64,000 bases of DNA from the NCBI RefSeq assembly GCF_009299485.1, contig NZ_WBSO01000013.1, positions 1 to 64,000 on the forward strand. Reading direction: 5' to 3'. This DNA is from Bifidobacterium apri (GTDB lineage: Bacteria; Actinomycetota; Actinomycetes; Actinomycetales; Bifidobacteriaceae). This document shows positions 9,287 to 16,758 of this stretch, in pieces. The position numbers and the translations under genes are program-made. The stretch's first letter is position 1. The number at the start of each line of letters is the position of its first letter. The notes under the pieces are model-generated. The model was not told the origin of the DNA. It saw only the letters and a program-made list of their open reading frames with translations, and ran no database searches.

Positions 9287-10564
9287 ATGACTGATGTTGA
9301 TTTTGCCGCCATCCGCCGGCAATTCCCGATTCTGGATCAGAGCATTCACGGTCACCCGCTGGTGTACCTTGATTCCGCTGCGACATCGCAGAAGCCACAG
9401 TGCGTGATCGATGCCGAAAGCGAGTTCTACCGTACCATCAACGCAGGCGTGCATCGCGGAGCCCATGAGTTGGCGGCACGCAGCACGATGGCCTTCGAAG
9501 AGGCGCGCGCCAAGGTTGCGCGTCTGGTCGGCGCCAACAGCGAGGAAGGCGAAGAGGAGATTGTCGTCACAGCCGGCGCGACCGCCGGGTTGAACTTGCT
9601 GGCGACCGCATTCGGCAACGCGAGTGTAGGACGTGGCGGCAAGCCCGCACAGCGTTTCGCGTTGAAACCGGGCGATGAAATCGTGGTTTCCAAGGCGGAA
9701 CACCATTCTGTACTTCTGCCGTTCCAGGAGCTTGCGTACCGTACCGGAGCCACCCTCAAATGGTTCGATCTGGCCGAGGACGGACGCATCCGTTCCGATA
9801 CCGCTGACGAGGTCATCACCGAACGCACGAAAGTCGTCGCGATCACCCATGTGGGCAACACGACGGGTGCCATCACCGATATCGCGCCGATCGTCCGCCG
9901 CGCCCATGAGGTCGGAGCGGTGTTCATCCTCGACGCATGCCAGTCTGTGCCGCATCTGAAGGTTGATTTTCATGCGATGGATGTCGATTTCGCCGCGTGG
10001 AGCGCCCACAAGATGTATGGTCCTACCGGCGTGGGCTTCCTGTACGGCAAGCGTGAGCTGCTCGAAGCGTTGCCGCCGGCCAATTTCGGCGGATCCATGG
10101 TTGAATTGGCATGGATGGACAAGCCGGCTGAATACATGGCTCCGCCCGCACGTTTCGAAGCGGGGACCCAGCCTGTCGCCCAAGTCGTCGCCGCCGGCGT
10201 CGCCGCGGACTGGATGCGCGAGATCGGCATGGAGAACATCGAGGCCCATGAGAAGACCATCGCCGCCGAACTGCTCAAACTCGGCGATATCGACGGCGTG
10301 CGTATCCTGGGACCACGCGAGAACGTCGACCGTATCGGTACCGTGGCGTTTGACGTGCAGGGCGTCCACCCGCATGATGTCGGCCAGTTCATTGACTCAC
10401 TTGGTATCGCTATTCGCGTAGGGCATCATTGCGCGCAACCGGTGCACCGTCATTTCGGGTTGTACGCTTCCAACCGCGCGTCCACCGGTGTGTACAACAG
10501 CATCGAAGACGCACAGGCGTTGGTAGAAGCGGTCTCCAAGGTCCGGTCGTTCTTCAAGGTCTGA
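9287..10564 (+). CDS. sufS: Cysteine desulfurase SufS
   Basis: 425-residue class II PLP-dependent desulfurase that takes sulfur from L-cysteine as a persulfide and passes it to SufU. The PLP lysine is Lys242 in WSAHKMYGPTG and the catalytic cysteine is Cys382 in RVGHHCAQPVHRHFG. YLDSAATSQKP at the N-terminus is typical. The ATG at 9287 is preferred over upstream codons because MTDVDFAAIRRQFPIL aligns with the family start and GAAGGCAAGG precedes it. It lies 22 bases behind sufC. Confidence 0.96.
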   Translation: MTDVDFAAIRRQFPILDQSIHGHPLVYLDSAATSQKPQCVIDAESEFYRTINAGVHRGAHELAARSTMAFEEARAKVARLVGANSEEGEEEIVVTAGATAGLNLLATAFGNASVGRGGKPAQRFALKPGDEIVVSKAEHHSVLLPFQELAYRTGATLKWFDLAEDGRIRSDTADEVITERTKVVAITHVGNTTGAITDIAPIVRRAHEVGAVFILDACQSVPHLKVDFHAMDVDFAAWSAHKMYGPTGVGFLYGKRELLEALPPANFGGSMVELAWMDKPAEYMAPPARFEAGTQPVAQVVAAGVAADWMREIGMENIEAHEKTIAAELLKLGDIDGVRILGPRENVDRIGTVAFDVQGVHPHDVGQFIDSLGIAIRVGHHCAQPVHRHFGLYASNRASTGVYNSIEDAQALVEAVSKVRSFFKV

Positions 10565-10570
10565 CAGTCA

Positions 10571-10613
10571 TACGCCCAGAGCGCATACGCGAAGTGCGCG
10601 CGCTCTGGGCGTA
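10571..10613 (+). terminator. Hairpin behind sufS, possible attenuator
   Basis: A perfect 14-bp stem pairs 10571-10584 with 10600-10613 around a 15-base loop. No T tract follows, so full termination is doubtful. It may stabilise the upstream mRNA or lower read-through into sufU. Confidence 0.55.
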
Positions 10614-10638
10614 TCCGAATCAGTTATGGAGATATCGC

Positions 10639-10669
10639 GCTTGCGGGGGTATGATATGCCCCCGCAAGC
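10639..10669 (+). promoter_or_regulatory. Second hairpin in the sufS-sufU gap
   Basis: A perfect 11-bp stem pairs 10639-10649 with 10659-10669 around a nine-base loop. It ends 25 bases before the sufU start, close to where ribosomes must load. Function unknown; it could act as a processing or translation-control element. Confidence 0.5.
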
Positions 10670-10694
10670 ATATGAGCGAGAGTAGGGAACAGGT

Positions 10695-11291
10695 ATGAGC
10701 GACGATTTTGGCATGAGCGGCGACGACTTGGAACAGATGTATCAGGAAGTCATTCTTGAAGCCGCGCGCGATCCACACGGAAAGGCGCATTTCGCACCGG
10801 ATTTAGCCAAAGAAGGCGACACCGCAGTGGAGTCTTCGCTCGATCAGGGTGAAGCGAGCGTTCATCAACATCACGAATACTGCGAAACTGGGCAATCCCA
10901 CCAGTTCAATCCCACCTGCGGAGACGAGGCGACCATCCGTGTCGAAGTGTCCAAAGAGGAGCCGCATCGCATCGAACAGCTCGAGTGGGATGGCCATGGC
11001 TGTTCGATTTCCCAGGCGAGCCTGTCGGTCATGACCGATCTTGTCGAAGGCAAAACCGTCGATGAGGCTATGAGCCTGGGAGCAACCTTCCATAAGTTGA
11101 TGGAATCGCGCGGCAAAGGGCTTGCCGATGACGCCGAGAACGAACGGCTTGACGATGCTGTGGTGTTCCAAGGTGTTTCGAAGTATCCTATGCGTATCAA
11201 ATGTGCGTTGCTCGGCTGGGAAGGCATGAAAGATGCCGTCGCCAAGGCCTTGGCCTCGCAAGAGAAGACATCCGCCGGCGAAGCCGACTGA
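10695..11291 (+). CDS. sufU: Fe-S assembly sulfurtransferase SufU, with extended N-terminal part
   Basis: 198 residues, longer than the usual 145-160. SufU accepts persulfide sulfur from SufS and hands it to the SufBCD scaffold. The zinc/sulfur ligands are Cys75 and Asp77 in NPTCGDE, Cys103 in GHGCSIS and Cys170 in IKCALLGW. Between the first helix (DLEQMYQEVILEAARDP) and NPTCGDE there is an extra acidic stretch of about 40 residues containing HQHHEYC, so Cys63 and three His are additional possible metal ligands. Last classical suf gene, followed 16 bases later by a MIP18-type gene. Confidence 0.93.
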   Translation: MSDDFGMSGDDLEQMYQEVILEAARDPHGKAHFAPDLAKEGDTAVESSLDQGEASVHQHHEYCETGQSHQFNPTCGDEATIRVEVSKEEPHRIEQLEWDGHGCSISQASLSVMTDLVEGKTVDEAMSLGATFHKLMESRGKGLADDAENERLDDAVVFQGVSKYPMRIKCALLGWEGMKDAVAKALASQEKTSAGEAD

Positions 11292-11307
11292 GCCGATAAG
11301 GAGCATG

Positions 11308-11922
11308 ATGACAGATCAGGGCAATCTGGTCCCCGAACCGGAATCCACGATTTTTGACACGGTATCCCAAACTTTGGGCAATGACAACGCCGCACGTAAG
11401 GTCATGGCCAACCCACAGTTGCTGGGCGCACTCAGCAAGCCTGCCGAAGACACGTCCGCCGACCCGGCCCAATCCGGAGAGGCCTCCCAGGACGATCGGT
11501 GCGCGTGCGGCAAGCACAGCAAGCAGGAATGCCAACATGACGGTGACGAAAACAACGATGACGACATCCCGCTGGTCGCCGTGGACGATATCGGCCGTGC
11601 GACGGCACAAGACGTCAAAGAGGCGTTGCATCAAGTGATCGACCCAGAACTGGGTATCGATGTCATCGACCTTGGTCTGGTGTACGGCATCGAAATCGAC
11701 AATCTGGGGCGCGCGATCATCACGATGACCCTCACCACGCCGGCATGCCCGCTGACGGAACTCATTGAGGACGAATGCGCAAGCACTCTTGCCGGTCTCG
11801 TCGAGGAATTCCGCATCGATTGGACATGGCAACCCCGTTGGACTGTCGACAAGATCACGCCCGAAGGTCGCGAACAGCTCGCCGCCATCGGGTTCAATCT
11901 GGATGCGATGCCGCAATACTGA
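11308..11922 (+). CDS. MIP18/SufT-family Fe-S assembly factor with Cys/His-rich N-terminal extension
   Basis: 204 residues. The C-terminal half is a DUF59/MIP18 domain: VKEALHQVIDPELGIDVIDL then TMTLTTPACPLT with the conserved Cys147. Family members help deliver Fe-S clusters to client enzymes, and the position at the end of the suf operon supports this. The first 87 residues are outside the usual domain and acidic; at 65-77 they hold CACGKHSKQECQH, a possible metal site. The ATG at 11308 is favoured over the one at 11305 because AGGAG (11299-11303) would be only one base from the latter. Confidence 0.85.
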   Translation: MTDQGNLVPEPESTIFDTVSQTLGNDNAARKVMANPQLLGALSKPAEDTSADPAQSGEASQDDRCACGKHSKQECQHDGDENNDDDIPLVAVDDIGRATAQDVKEALHQVIDPELGIDVIDLGLVYGIEIDNLGRAIITMTLTTPACPLTELIEDECASTLAGLVEEFRIDWTWQPRWTVDKITPEGREQLAAIGFNLDAMPQY

Positions 11923-11988
11923 ACAATCCATCGTAGTGAGACGGGCGCATCGCATTCCGCGCGTGTGCGCCATCGCTTGCGCCTGGGT

Positions 11989-12028
11989 ACCGTGCTCCTT
12001 ACGTCCTGACGTACGTAAGGAGCACGGT
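11989..12028. terminator. Bidirectional terminator between suf operon and trmH-like gene
   Basis: A perfect 16-bp stem pairs 11989-12004 with 12013-12028 around an eight-base loop. It lies between two convergent genes and may serve both. Confidence 0.75.
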
Positions 12029-12030
12029 TG

Positions 12031-12903
12031 TTATTGGCGTTTTACCCGTGTCACATAGAATGCGACGGCACTGGACGCCGCGACATTGAGGCTGTCGACA
12101 CCGTGACTCATCGGGATTTTCACTGTCAGATCCGCGTGTGAGATGGTGCGATGGGACAATCCGTCGCCTTCTGTGCCGAAAATGAGGGCGAGTTTGTCGA
12201 TATGATCAGCGGATGATGGGCTGTTGTCAAGTCGTCGCACCAGCTCGTCAAGACTGATGGAGTCGTCATCCAACGCCATGGCCGCCGTGGTGAACCCCAG
12301 GTCGTGCAGTTGCGCGAGGCCTTGGATAGGCCAGAAATGCGTATCATCGCCGCCGATACGCGTCCAAGGCACTTGGAACACCGTGCCCATGGATACCCGG
12401 GCGGCTCGGCGGTACAACGGGTCACCGCATGATGGCGTCACCAGCACGGCGTCCACGTCAAGCGCGGCGGCCGAACGCATCAGCGCCCCGACATTCGTAT
12501 GATCGACGATATTCTCCATCACGGCGATACGACGGGCTCCACGGCACACCTCTTCGACGCCCGGCAGGGGCCAACGCTTCATCGCGGACAGCGCGCCACG
12601 ATGCAAACGGTATCCGGTCAGCCGTTTGAGCTGCTCTGGGCTGGCTACATAGACGGGAATGTCGGTTCCCCAATGCGCATCGATGTATTCGAATTCATCG
12701 TGCATCCCGGCGATCCAAGGCTCTTCCACCAGCAAGGAGATCGGTTCACGGCCAGCGGCGAGCGCCCGGTCGATGACTTTGGGTGATTCCGCGATGAACA
12801 GCCCTTTCGCAGGCTCAAGCCGATTCCTCAGCTGGAGCTCGGTGAGATTGGTGTAGGCGGCGACACGCTCGTCGTCGATGCTTTCCAGATGGATCAACCG
12901 CAT
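12031..12903 (-). CDS. TrmH/SpoU-family RNA 2'-O-methyltransferase
   Basis: 290 residues. The SPOUT fold motifs are present: motif 1 HTNVGALMRSAAALDVD with the catalytic Asn/Arg, motif 2 ALIFGTEGDGLS and motif 3 IPMSHGVDSLNVAASSAVA, which make the knotted SAM site. The N-terminal part (FIAESPKVIDRALAAG) resembles the substrate-binding domain of rRNA methyltransferases of the RlmB/TsnR group. The exact target nucleotide (23S rRNA or tRNA) cannot be named. Followed on the same strand by no gene; rsmE lies upstream, 109 bases away, so the two could share a transcript. Confidence 0.88.
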   Translation of the reverse strand: MRLIHLESIDDERVAAYTNLTELQLRNRLEPAKGLFIAESPKVIDRALAAGREPISLLVEEPWIAGMHDEFEYIDAHWGTDIPVYVASPEQLKRLTGYRLHRGALSAMKRWPLPGVEEVCRGARRIAVMENIVDHTNVGALMRSAAALDVDAVLVTPSCGDPLYRRAARVSMGTVFQVPWTRIGGDDTHFWPIQGLAQLHDLGFTTAAMALDDDSISLDELVRRLDNSPSSADHIDKLALIFGTEGDGLSHRTISHADLTVKIPMSHGVDSLNVAASSAVAFYVTRVKRQ

Positions 12904-13012
12904 GGAAACAGGATCTCCCTTGTCATTGTCGATTGTGTTGCTGTGCCGGGTTGGCGCGGCTTGTCATGTGTTCTCTTGCATCATAGTAGGCAGGTGGGCG
13001 TTTCCAGCGAGG

Positions 13013-13810
13013 TCAGGCGTATCGTCCCATGGCGCGGGACAGCAGTGACAAGGCGACCGGACCTGCGGTGGATGCACGGAGGATATTGTGTCCGAGCAGC
13101 GTGCACATGGCTCCGGCGTCGGCGAATGCTTGTGCCTCTTGGTCGCTGATGCCGCCTTCCGGCCCTACCACCACGTTGACCGTGCGTGATCTGCCGTCTT
13201 CGAGGCATCGCTGTTCCATATGTGCGACAGCATGTTCAATCTGTTCCCAGTTGGCGTTCGCGTCCTGGTGCAGGATGATGACGATATCACCGAACACCAT
13301 GGCGCGCCGGCAGATGGCGATGAGTTGTTTGCTCGAGATGCAATCGTCGAGCTGTGGCCGCCATGCCCGCCGTGACTGTTCCGTCGCCGCGTCGAGGGTC
13401 TGCGACCATTTGCGATCGCTTCTGCCTTGTTTCCACTTGGCGATTGACCGATCTGCCTGCCAGGGGATGACCGAATCGACACCGATCTGTGTGGCCATAT
13501 CGATCGCCTGCTCGTCGTGACCGGTTTTGGCGAGCGCTTGGATGAGCGCAAGACGAGTGACTGGTGGTTCCTCTTTGCTGAATGTGTTGACTTGAGCCTG
13601 TCCTTGTTCGGCATCGACCAGCGTGGTGTGGATGCGCAGGCCTTGGCCGTCGGAGAGTTGCAGCGTGTCGCCATCATGCAGGCGCATGGCTTGAATGGCG
13701 TGCCGTCTGATGGACTTGGGCAGGGTGATGTTCCATCCTTCGCGCAACGAGTCGGTGTTCACCGGGGCGTCGTCGGATTCAGGATGCAGCAGAAACAACG
13801 GATCGGTCAT
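13013..13810 (-). CDS. rsmE: 16S rRNA m3U1498 methyltransferase RsmE
   Basis: 265 residues, the normal length. It methylates N3 of U1498 in 16S rRNA within the 30S subunit. It has an N-terminal PUA-like domain (LPKSIRRHAIQAMRLHDGDTL) and a C-terminal SPOUT domain with VVVGPEGGIS and LGHNILRASTAGPVAL, which is the family signature (usually LG.RILR.ETA). It lies upstream of the TrmH-family gene on the same strand, which gives a small RNA-modification pair. Usually found next to dnaJ in other bacteria, but not here. Confidence 0.93.
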   Translation of the reverse strand: MTDPLFLLHPESDDAPVNTDSLREGWNITLPKSIRRHAIQAMRLHDGDTLQLSDGQGLRIHTTLVDAEQGQAQVNTFSKEEPPVTRLALIQALAKTGHDEQAIDMATQIGVDSVIPWQADRSIAKWKQGRSDRKWSQTLDAATEQSRRAWRPQLDDCISSKQLIAICRRAMVFGDIVIILHQDANANWEQIEHAVAHMEQRCLEDGRSRTVNVVVGPEGGISDQEAQAFADAGAMCTLLGHNILRASTAGPVALSLLSRAMGRYA

Positions 13811-13936
13811 GTCTGTAAGGCTATCACTGGGTCAGGTTCCGGCATGACGCATGGCGATGATGATGCCGGCGTCATGCTTGATTGCCCGGACGGATCGTTG
13901 ATCCGATGAAAACGACACGCCCAAGAGCGATATGAT

Positions 13937-13964
13937 TTGCTTCAGCTTGCCGTCGTGCTATAGT
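13937..13964 (+). promoter_or_regulatory. Candidate promoter of tRNA-Leu
   Basis: TTGCTT (13937-13942) and TATAGT (13959-13964) with a 16-bp spacer lie about 25 bases upstream of the mature tRNA. The -10 matches five of six consensus bases; the -35 is weak. Confidence 0.45.
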
Positions 13965-13989
13965 TTCTTTCTGTTGCTTCAAGGCACAT

Positions 13990-14077
13990 GTCCGGGTGGC
14001 GGAATGGTAGACGCGCTAGCTTGAGGTGCTAGTGCCTATTTTAAACGGGCGTGCGGGTTCAAGTCCCGCTCCGGACA
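13990..14077 (+). tRNA. tRNA-Leu (anticodon GAG)
   Basis: The acceptor stem pairs GTCCGGG with TCCGGAC (one G-U pair), followed by discriminator A at 14077. The D arm is GGCGGAATGGTAGACGC-like, the anticodon loop TTGAGGT lies between GCTAGC-type arms, there is a long variable arm as in class II tRNAs, and the T arm has GCGGGTTCAAGTCCCGC. The CCA end is not encoded. It reads CUC and CUU codons. A terminator follows at once. Confidence 0.96.
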
Positions 14078-14083
14078 CAAGTA

Positions 14084-14107
14084 AGGCTCCCAATCGGGAG
14101 CCTTTTT
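14084..14107 (+). terminator. Intrinsic terminator of tRNA-Leu
   Basis: An 8-bp stem (14084-14091 with 14096-14103), a four-base loop and a run of five T form a compact terminator seven bases after the tRNA. Confidence 0.9.
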
Positions 14108-14126
14108 GTTATGCACACCGATTCCA

Positions 14127-14154
14127 GGGGTTATAGGCCAAAATGTGTGTCCGG
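14127..14154 (+). repeat. Dispersed repeat end, copy A
   Basis: This copy of GGGTTATAGGCCAAAATG followed by TGTGTCCGG matches the terminal inverted repeats of the element at 24976-25392 almost exactly. It lies 20 bases behind the tRNA-Leu terminator. Confidence 0.75.
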
Positions 14155-14194
14155 TGGTGGGTCAGTCGGGGGTGCCGTGGTATTCGGTTGGGGT

Positions 14195-14220
14195 GGGGTT
14201 GTAGGCCAAATGTGTGTCCG
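14195..14220 (+). repeat. Dispersed repeat end, copy B
   Basis: A slightly degenerate copy (GGGTTGTAGGCCAAATG then TGTGTCCG, one A missing) in the same orientation as copy A, 68 bases downstream. No inverted partner is seen within the next kilobase, so the pair looks like remnants or a nested insertion. Confidence 0.7.
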
Positions 14221-14254
14221 ACAGCGAAGTGAATCCGGCATCACGCACCATACC

Positions 14255-14370
14255 CAACCTTCTACCGACGCTCAGAGGCACCTCACCGTCGGCAGAAACA
14301 GAACCACAACCTTCTGCCGACGCTCGCACACCACTCAGCGTCGGCAGAAGCCCGACCCTCCACCGACACT
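14255..14370. repeat. Tandem 52-bp hairpin repeat
   Basis: Two units start at 14255 and 14307 with a strict 52-bp period (CAACCTTCTRCCGACGCTC), followed by a third degenerate unit. Each full unit carries an inverted repeat. In the second, 14312-14324 pairs perfectly with 14337-14349 (13 bp, 12-base loop). In the first, 14260-14269 pairs with 14288-14297 with one mismatch. The gene-free stretch 14108-14542 otherwise holds only repeat copies A and B and a short open frame ending at 14458 that I cannot assign. Confidence 0.75.
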
Positions 14371-14542
14371 CACAAGCCACAGCTTGGCCACAGTGACCAA
14401 GACGCTTTCGCCACAGGATCAGGACTTTCTCGATTACGTGTTCTACAAGGTTTCGTGATCGTTCCCTTATCCGAACCGCTCAATATGATGAGTCGTGGAC
14501 GTACGAACGGTATGCCCACGACCCATTCGGTAAGGAGTGTGT

Positions 14543-14881
14543 ATGAGCCAGTCCGATGATTGCCTGTTCTGCAAGATCGTTGCGGGGGAGATTCCGAGCA
14601 CCAAGGTGTACGAGGATGACACGGTGTACGCGTTCAAGGACATCGCGCCGAAGGCGAAGGTCCACGTCCTGATCGTGCCGCGCAAGCATTACGCCAATGC
14701 CGCTGAACTTGCCGCAGCAGACCCGGGCACACTTGCTCATATCGTTGAAGTCGCCCAGCATATCGCCGACGATGCCTTCCACGGCGCGTTTCGGCTGGTG
14801 TTCAATACCGGCGAGGATGCTGGCCAGACGGTCTTCCACGTGCATGCCCATGTCCTGACCGGCCAGAAGTTCGAGGAGTAG
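14543..14881 (+). CDS. HIT-family nucleotide-binding protein
   Basis: 112 residues. The histidine triad is VFHVHAHVL near the C-terminus, and [20 protein letters not shown] at the N-terminus is the classical start of HINT-type proteins, with Cys pair C-x2-C. HINT proteins hydrolyse purine nucleoside phosphoramidates such as AMP-lysine. AAGGAG at 14532-14537 sets the ATG at 14543; the in-frame ATG two codons upstream has no ribosome site. First gene of the HIT-phoH-ybeY-corC-era cluster, 10 bases before phoH. Confidence 0.92.
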   Translation: MSQSDDCLFCKIVAGEIPSTKVYEDDTVYAFKDIAPKAKVHVLIVPRKHYANAAELAAADPGTLAHIVEVAQHIADDAFHGAFRLVFNTGEDAGQTVFHVHAHVLTGQKFEE

Positions 14882-14891
14882 GTTTCGGCAA

Positions 14892-16121
14892 GTGGCTACC
14901 ACTACCCGCGTTGTTACGGTTCCGCCCGAGCTTGATCCCGTCGCCGTGTTCGGCCCGATTGATGAGGTCATCCGCGTAGTCGAGCAGGCGTTTCCTGAAT
15001 TGACGATCATCGTTCGCGGCAATCGGGTCGCGATCGTATCCAGATCAAAGCAGACCGAGGCTCAGGCCGCGCAAGCTGAGGAGGTCATGCATACGCTGAT
15101 TGACGAGGCGTATACCGCGCCCATGGACGCCGATACGGTCCGCCGGCTGTTGGATCGCCGTGCATTACGCAATGGCCCGCGCGCCCAGCGTTTGGACGAT
15201 ATCCGCAAGTTCGGTGCCTCGGCCGCGGTTCCACGGAACGCCGTGGTCGATTCGGCGAACAGAATCGACCACGATCGACGCCGCGCTCATGTACCGGGTG
15301 TCATCACGTTCGCCGCCGGTGTGCCGGTCCGTCCGAAAACCCCCGGGCAGATCGCATACGTGAACACGATTGAATCCAATACCATCACCTTCGCCATAGG
15401 CCCGGCTGGTACCGGCAAGACGTATCTGGCGGTCGCGAAAGCTGTCCGCGCTTTCCAGGATGGGGAGGTGCGCAGGATCATTCTCACCCGTCCTGCTGTG
15501 GAAGCGGGGGAGAACCTCGGTTTCCTGCCGGGCACTCTCAGCGAGAAGGTCGATCCGTATCTCAGGCCGCTGTACGACGCGTTGTCCGACATGCTGGGGG
15601 GTGAACAGCTGCACCGGCTTATGGATGACGGCACCATTGAGGTCGCTCCGCTCGCGTACATGCGAGGCCGCACGCTCAACGACGCGTTTGTCATTCTTGA
15701 TGAAGCGCAGAACACCACCGAGCAGCAGATGAAGATGTTCCTCACCCGTCTGGGGTTCAACACCAAGATGGTCATCACGGGGGATATCACCCAAGTCGAT
15801 TTGACCGTGCCGCGTTCTGGACTCGCGACGATCGAAGATATCCTGCGTGGAATCAAGGGCATCGCCTTCGCTCATCTGGCTTCACAGGATGTGGTGCGTC
15901 ACGCGCTGGTCGGGAAGATCGTCCAGGCCTATGATCGTCATGCCGCCATCGCCGGCGACCATGGCCGGCGGGAGCGTGGAAAGAACGAGCGGGCACGCCT
16001 CAACGCGCGTTGGACAGTCGAACCCGACAACTCCGACCATGCCGGCCATGCTGATGGCAGCACCGGCAAGACCAAGACCGCTGACAACGATTCCGATCAT
16101 GAGGAGCATAACAACGGATGA
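14892..16121 (+). CDS. phoH: PhoH-family P-loop ATPase
   Basis: 409 residues, GTG start. The C-terminal PhoH domain has Walker [33 protein letters not shown] and Walker [13 protein letters not shown]. The N-terminal 100 residues resemble the KH-like region of PhoH-L proteins. Cytosolic ATPase, linked with RNA metabolism and ribosome maturation because it is nearly always beside ybeY. The tail after about residue 350 is low-complexity, rich in His, Asp, Lys and Asn. The stop overlaps the ybeY start (ATGA), so translation is coupled. Confidence 0.93.
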   Translation: MATTTRVVTVPPELDPVAVFGPIDEVIRVVEQAFPELTIIVRGNRVAIVSRSKQTEAQAAQAEEVMHTLIDEAYTAPMDADTVRRLLDRRALRNGPRAQRLDDIRKFGASAAVPRNAVVDSANRIDHDRRRAHVPGVITFAAGVPVRPKTPGQIAYVNTIESNTITFAIGPAGTGKTYLAVAKAVRAFQDGEVRRIILTRPAVEAGENLGFLPGTLSEKVDPYLRPLYDALSDMLGGEQLHRLMDDGTIEVAPLAYMRGRTLNDAFVILDEAQNTTEQQMKMFLTRLGFNTKMVITGDITQVDLTVPRSGLATIEDILRGIKGIAFAHLASQDVVRHALVGKIVQAYDRHAAIAGDHGRRERGKNERARLNARWTVEPDNSDHAGHADGSTGKTKTADNDSDHEEHNNG

Positions 16122-16684
16122 GCGTTGATGTAACCAATGAAACCGTATGGAACATCGACCCGGAGGTCTTCTCCCAGCTCGGCGTGTGGGTGATGAGCCA
16201 GATGCGTGTGAGCATTCAATCGGATCTGACCATTTTATTCGTCGATCCCGATCCTATCGCGCAGCTGCATGAACGCTGGATGAACCTTCAGGGGCCGACT
16301 GACGTGATGAGCTTCCCGATGGACGAATTGCGTCCTGGCGATGGATCGACCGAAATGGAGGGTGTGCTTGGCGATATCGTCATCTGCCCGTGGGTTGCCA
16401 GGCAGCAGGCTCTCGCCGCAGGCCACAGCACCATGCAGGAGATGATGCTGCTCACCATCCATGGCATCCTGCATCTGCTCGGCTACGACCATGTCACGCC
16501 TGAGCAGGAACGTCAGATGTTCGGCTTGCAGCGTCAGTTGCTTCTCACTTATATGGCGGTCCGGCAGGTGGATATCCCGCCGGCTGTGTTGCCTACAGGG
16601 GCACGAGACATGCTTGCGTTGTACGATGCCAGTCATGCCCAGTCTGGAAGCAAGGGCGGAGCAGGCGATGACCATCGTCAATAA
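16118..16684 (+). CDS. ybeY: Endoribonuclease YbeY (rRNA maturation factor)
   Basis: 188 residues. Metal-dependent RNase that takes part in 16S rRNA 3'-end maturation and ribosome quality control. The zinc motif is [11 protein letters not shown] (H-x3-H-x5-H), and [11 protein letters not shown] is the second conserved block. It overlaps phoH by four bases and has a C-terminal tail of about 30 residues beyond the usual end. 74 bases separate it from corC. Confidence 0.95.
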   Translation: MSVDVTNETVWNIDPEVFSQLGVWVMSQMRVSIQSDLTILFVDPDPIAQLHERWMNLQGPTDVMSFPMDELRPGDGSTEMEGVLGDIVICPWVARQQALAAGHSTMQEMMLLTIHGILHLLGYDHVTPEQERQMFGLQRQLLLTYMAVRQVDIPPAVLPTGARDMLALYDASHAQSGSKGGAGDDHRQ

Positions 16685-16758
16685 CTGTATTTCTGTATTG
16701 CATTACAGTTTAGCAGTCGGCTCTGCGCCGGCTATTGACACGACGGAGGGGGAATGGA

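Noticed and set aside
10650-10655. TATGAT as an internal promoter for sufU
   Set aside because: It lies in the loop of a perfect hairpin and has no acceptable -35 at 16-18 bp.
14255-14370. CRISPR-like array
   Set aside because: There are only two full units, the repeats contain the hairpins rather than flanking unique spacers, and no cas gene is near.
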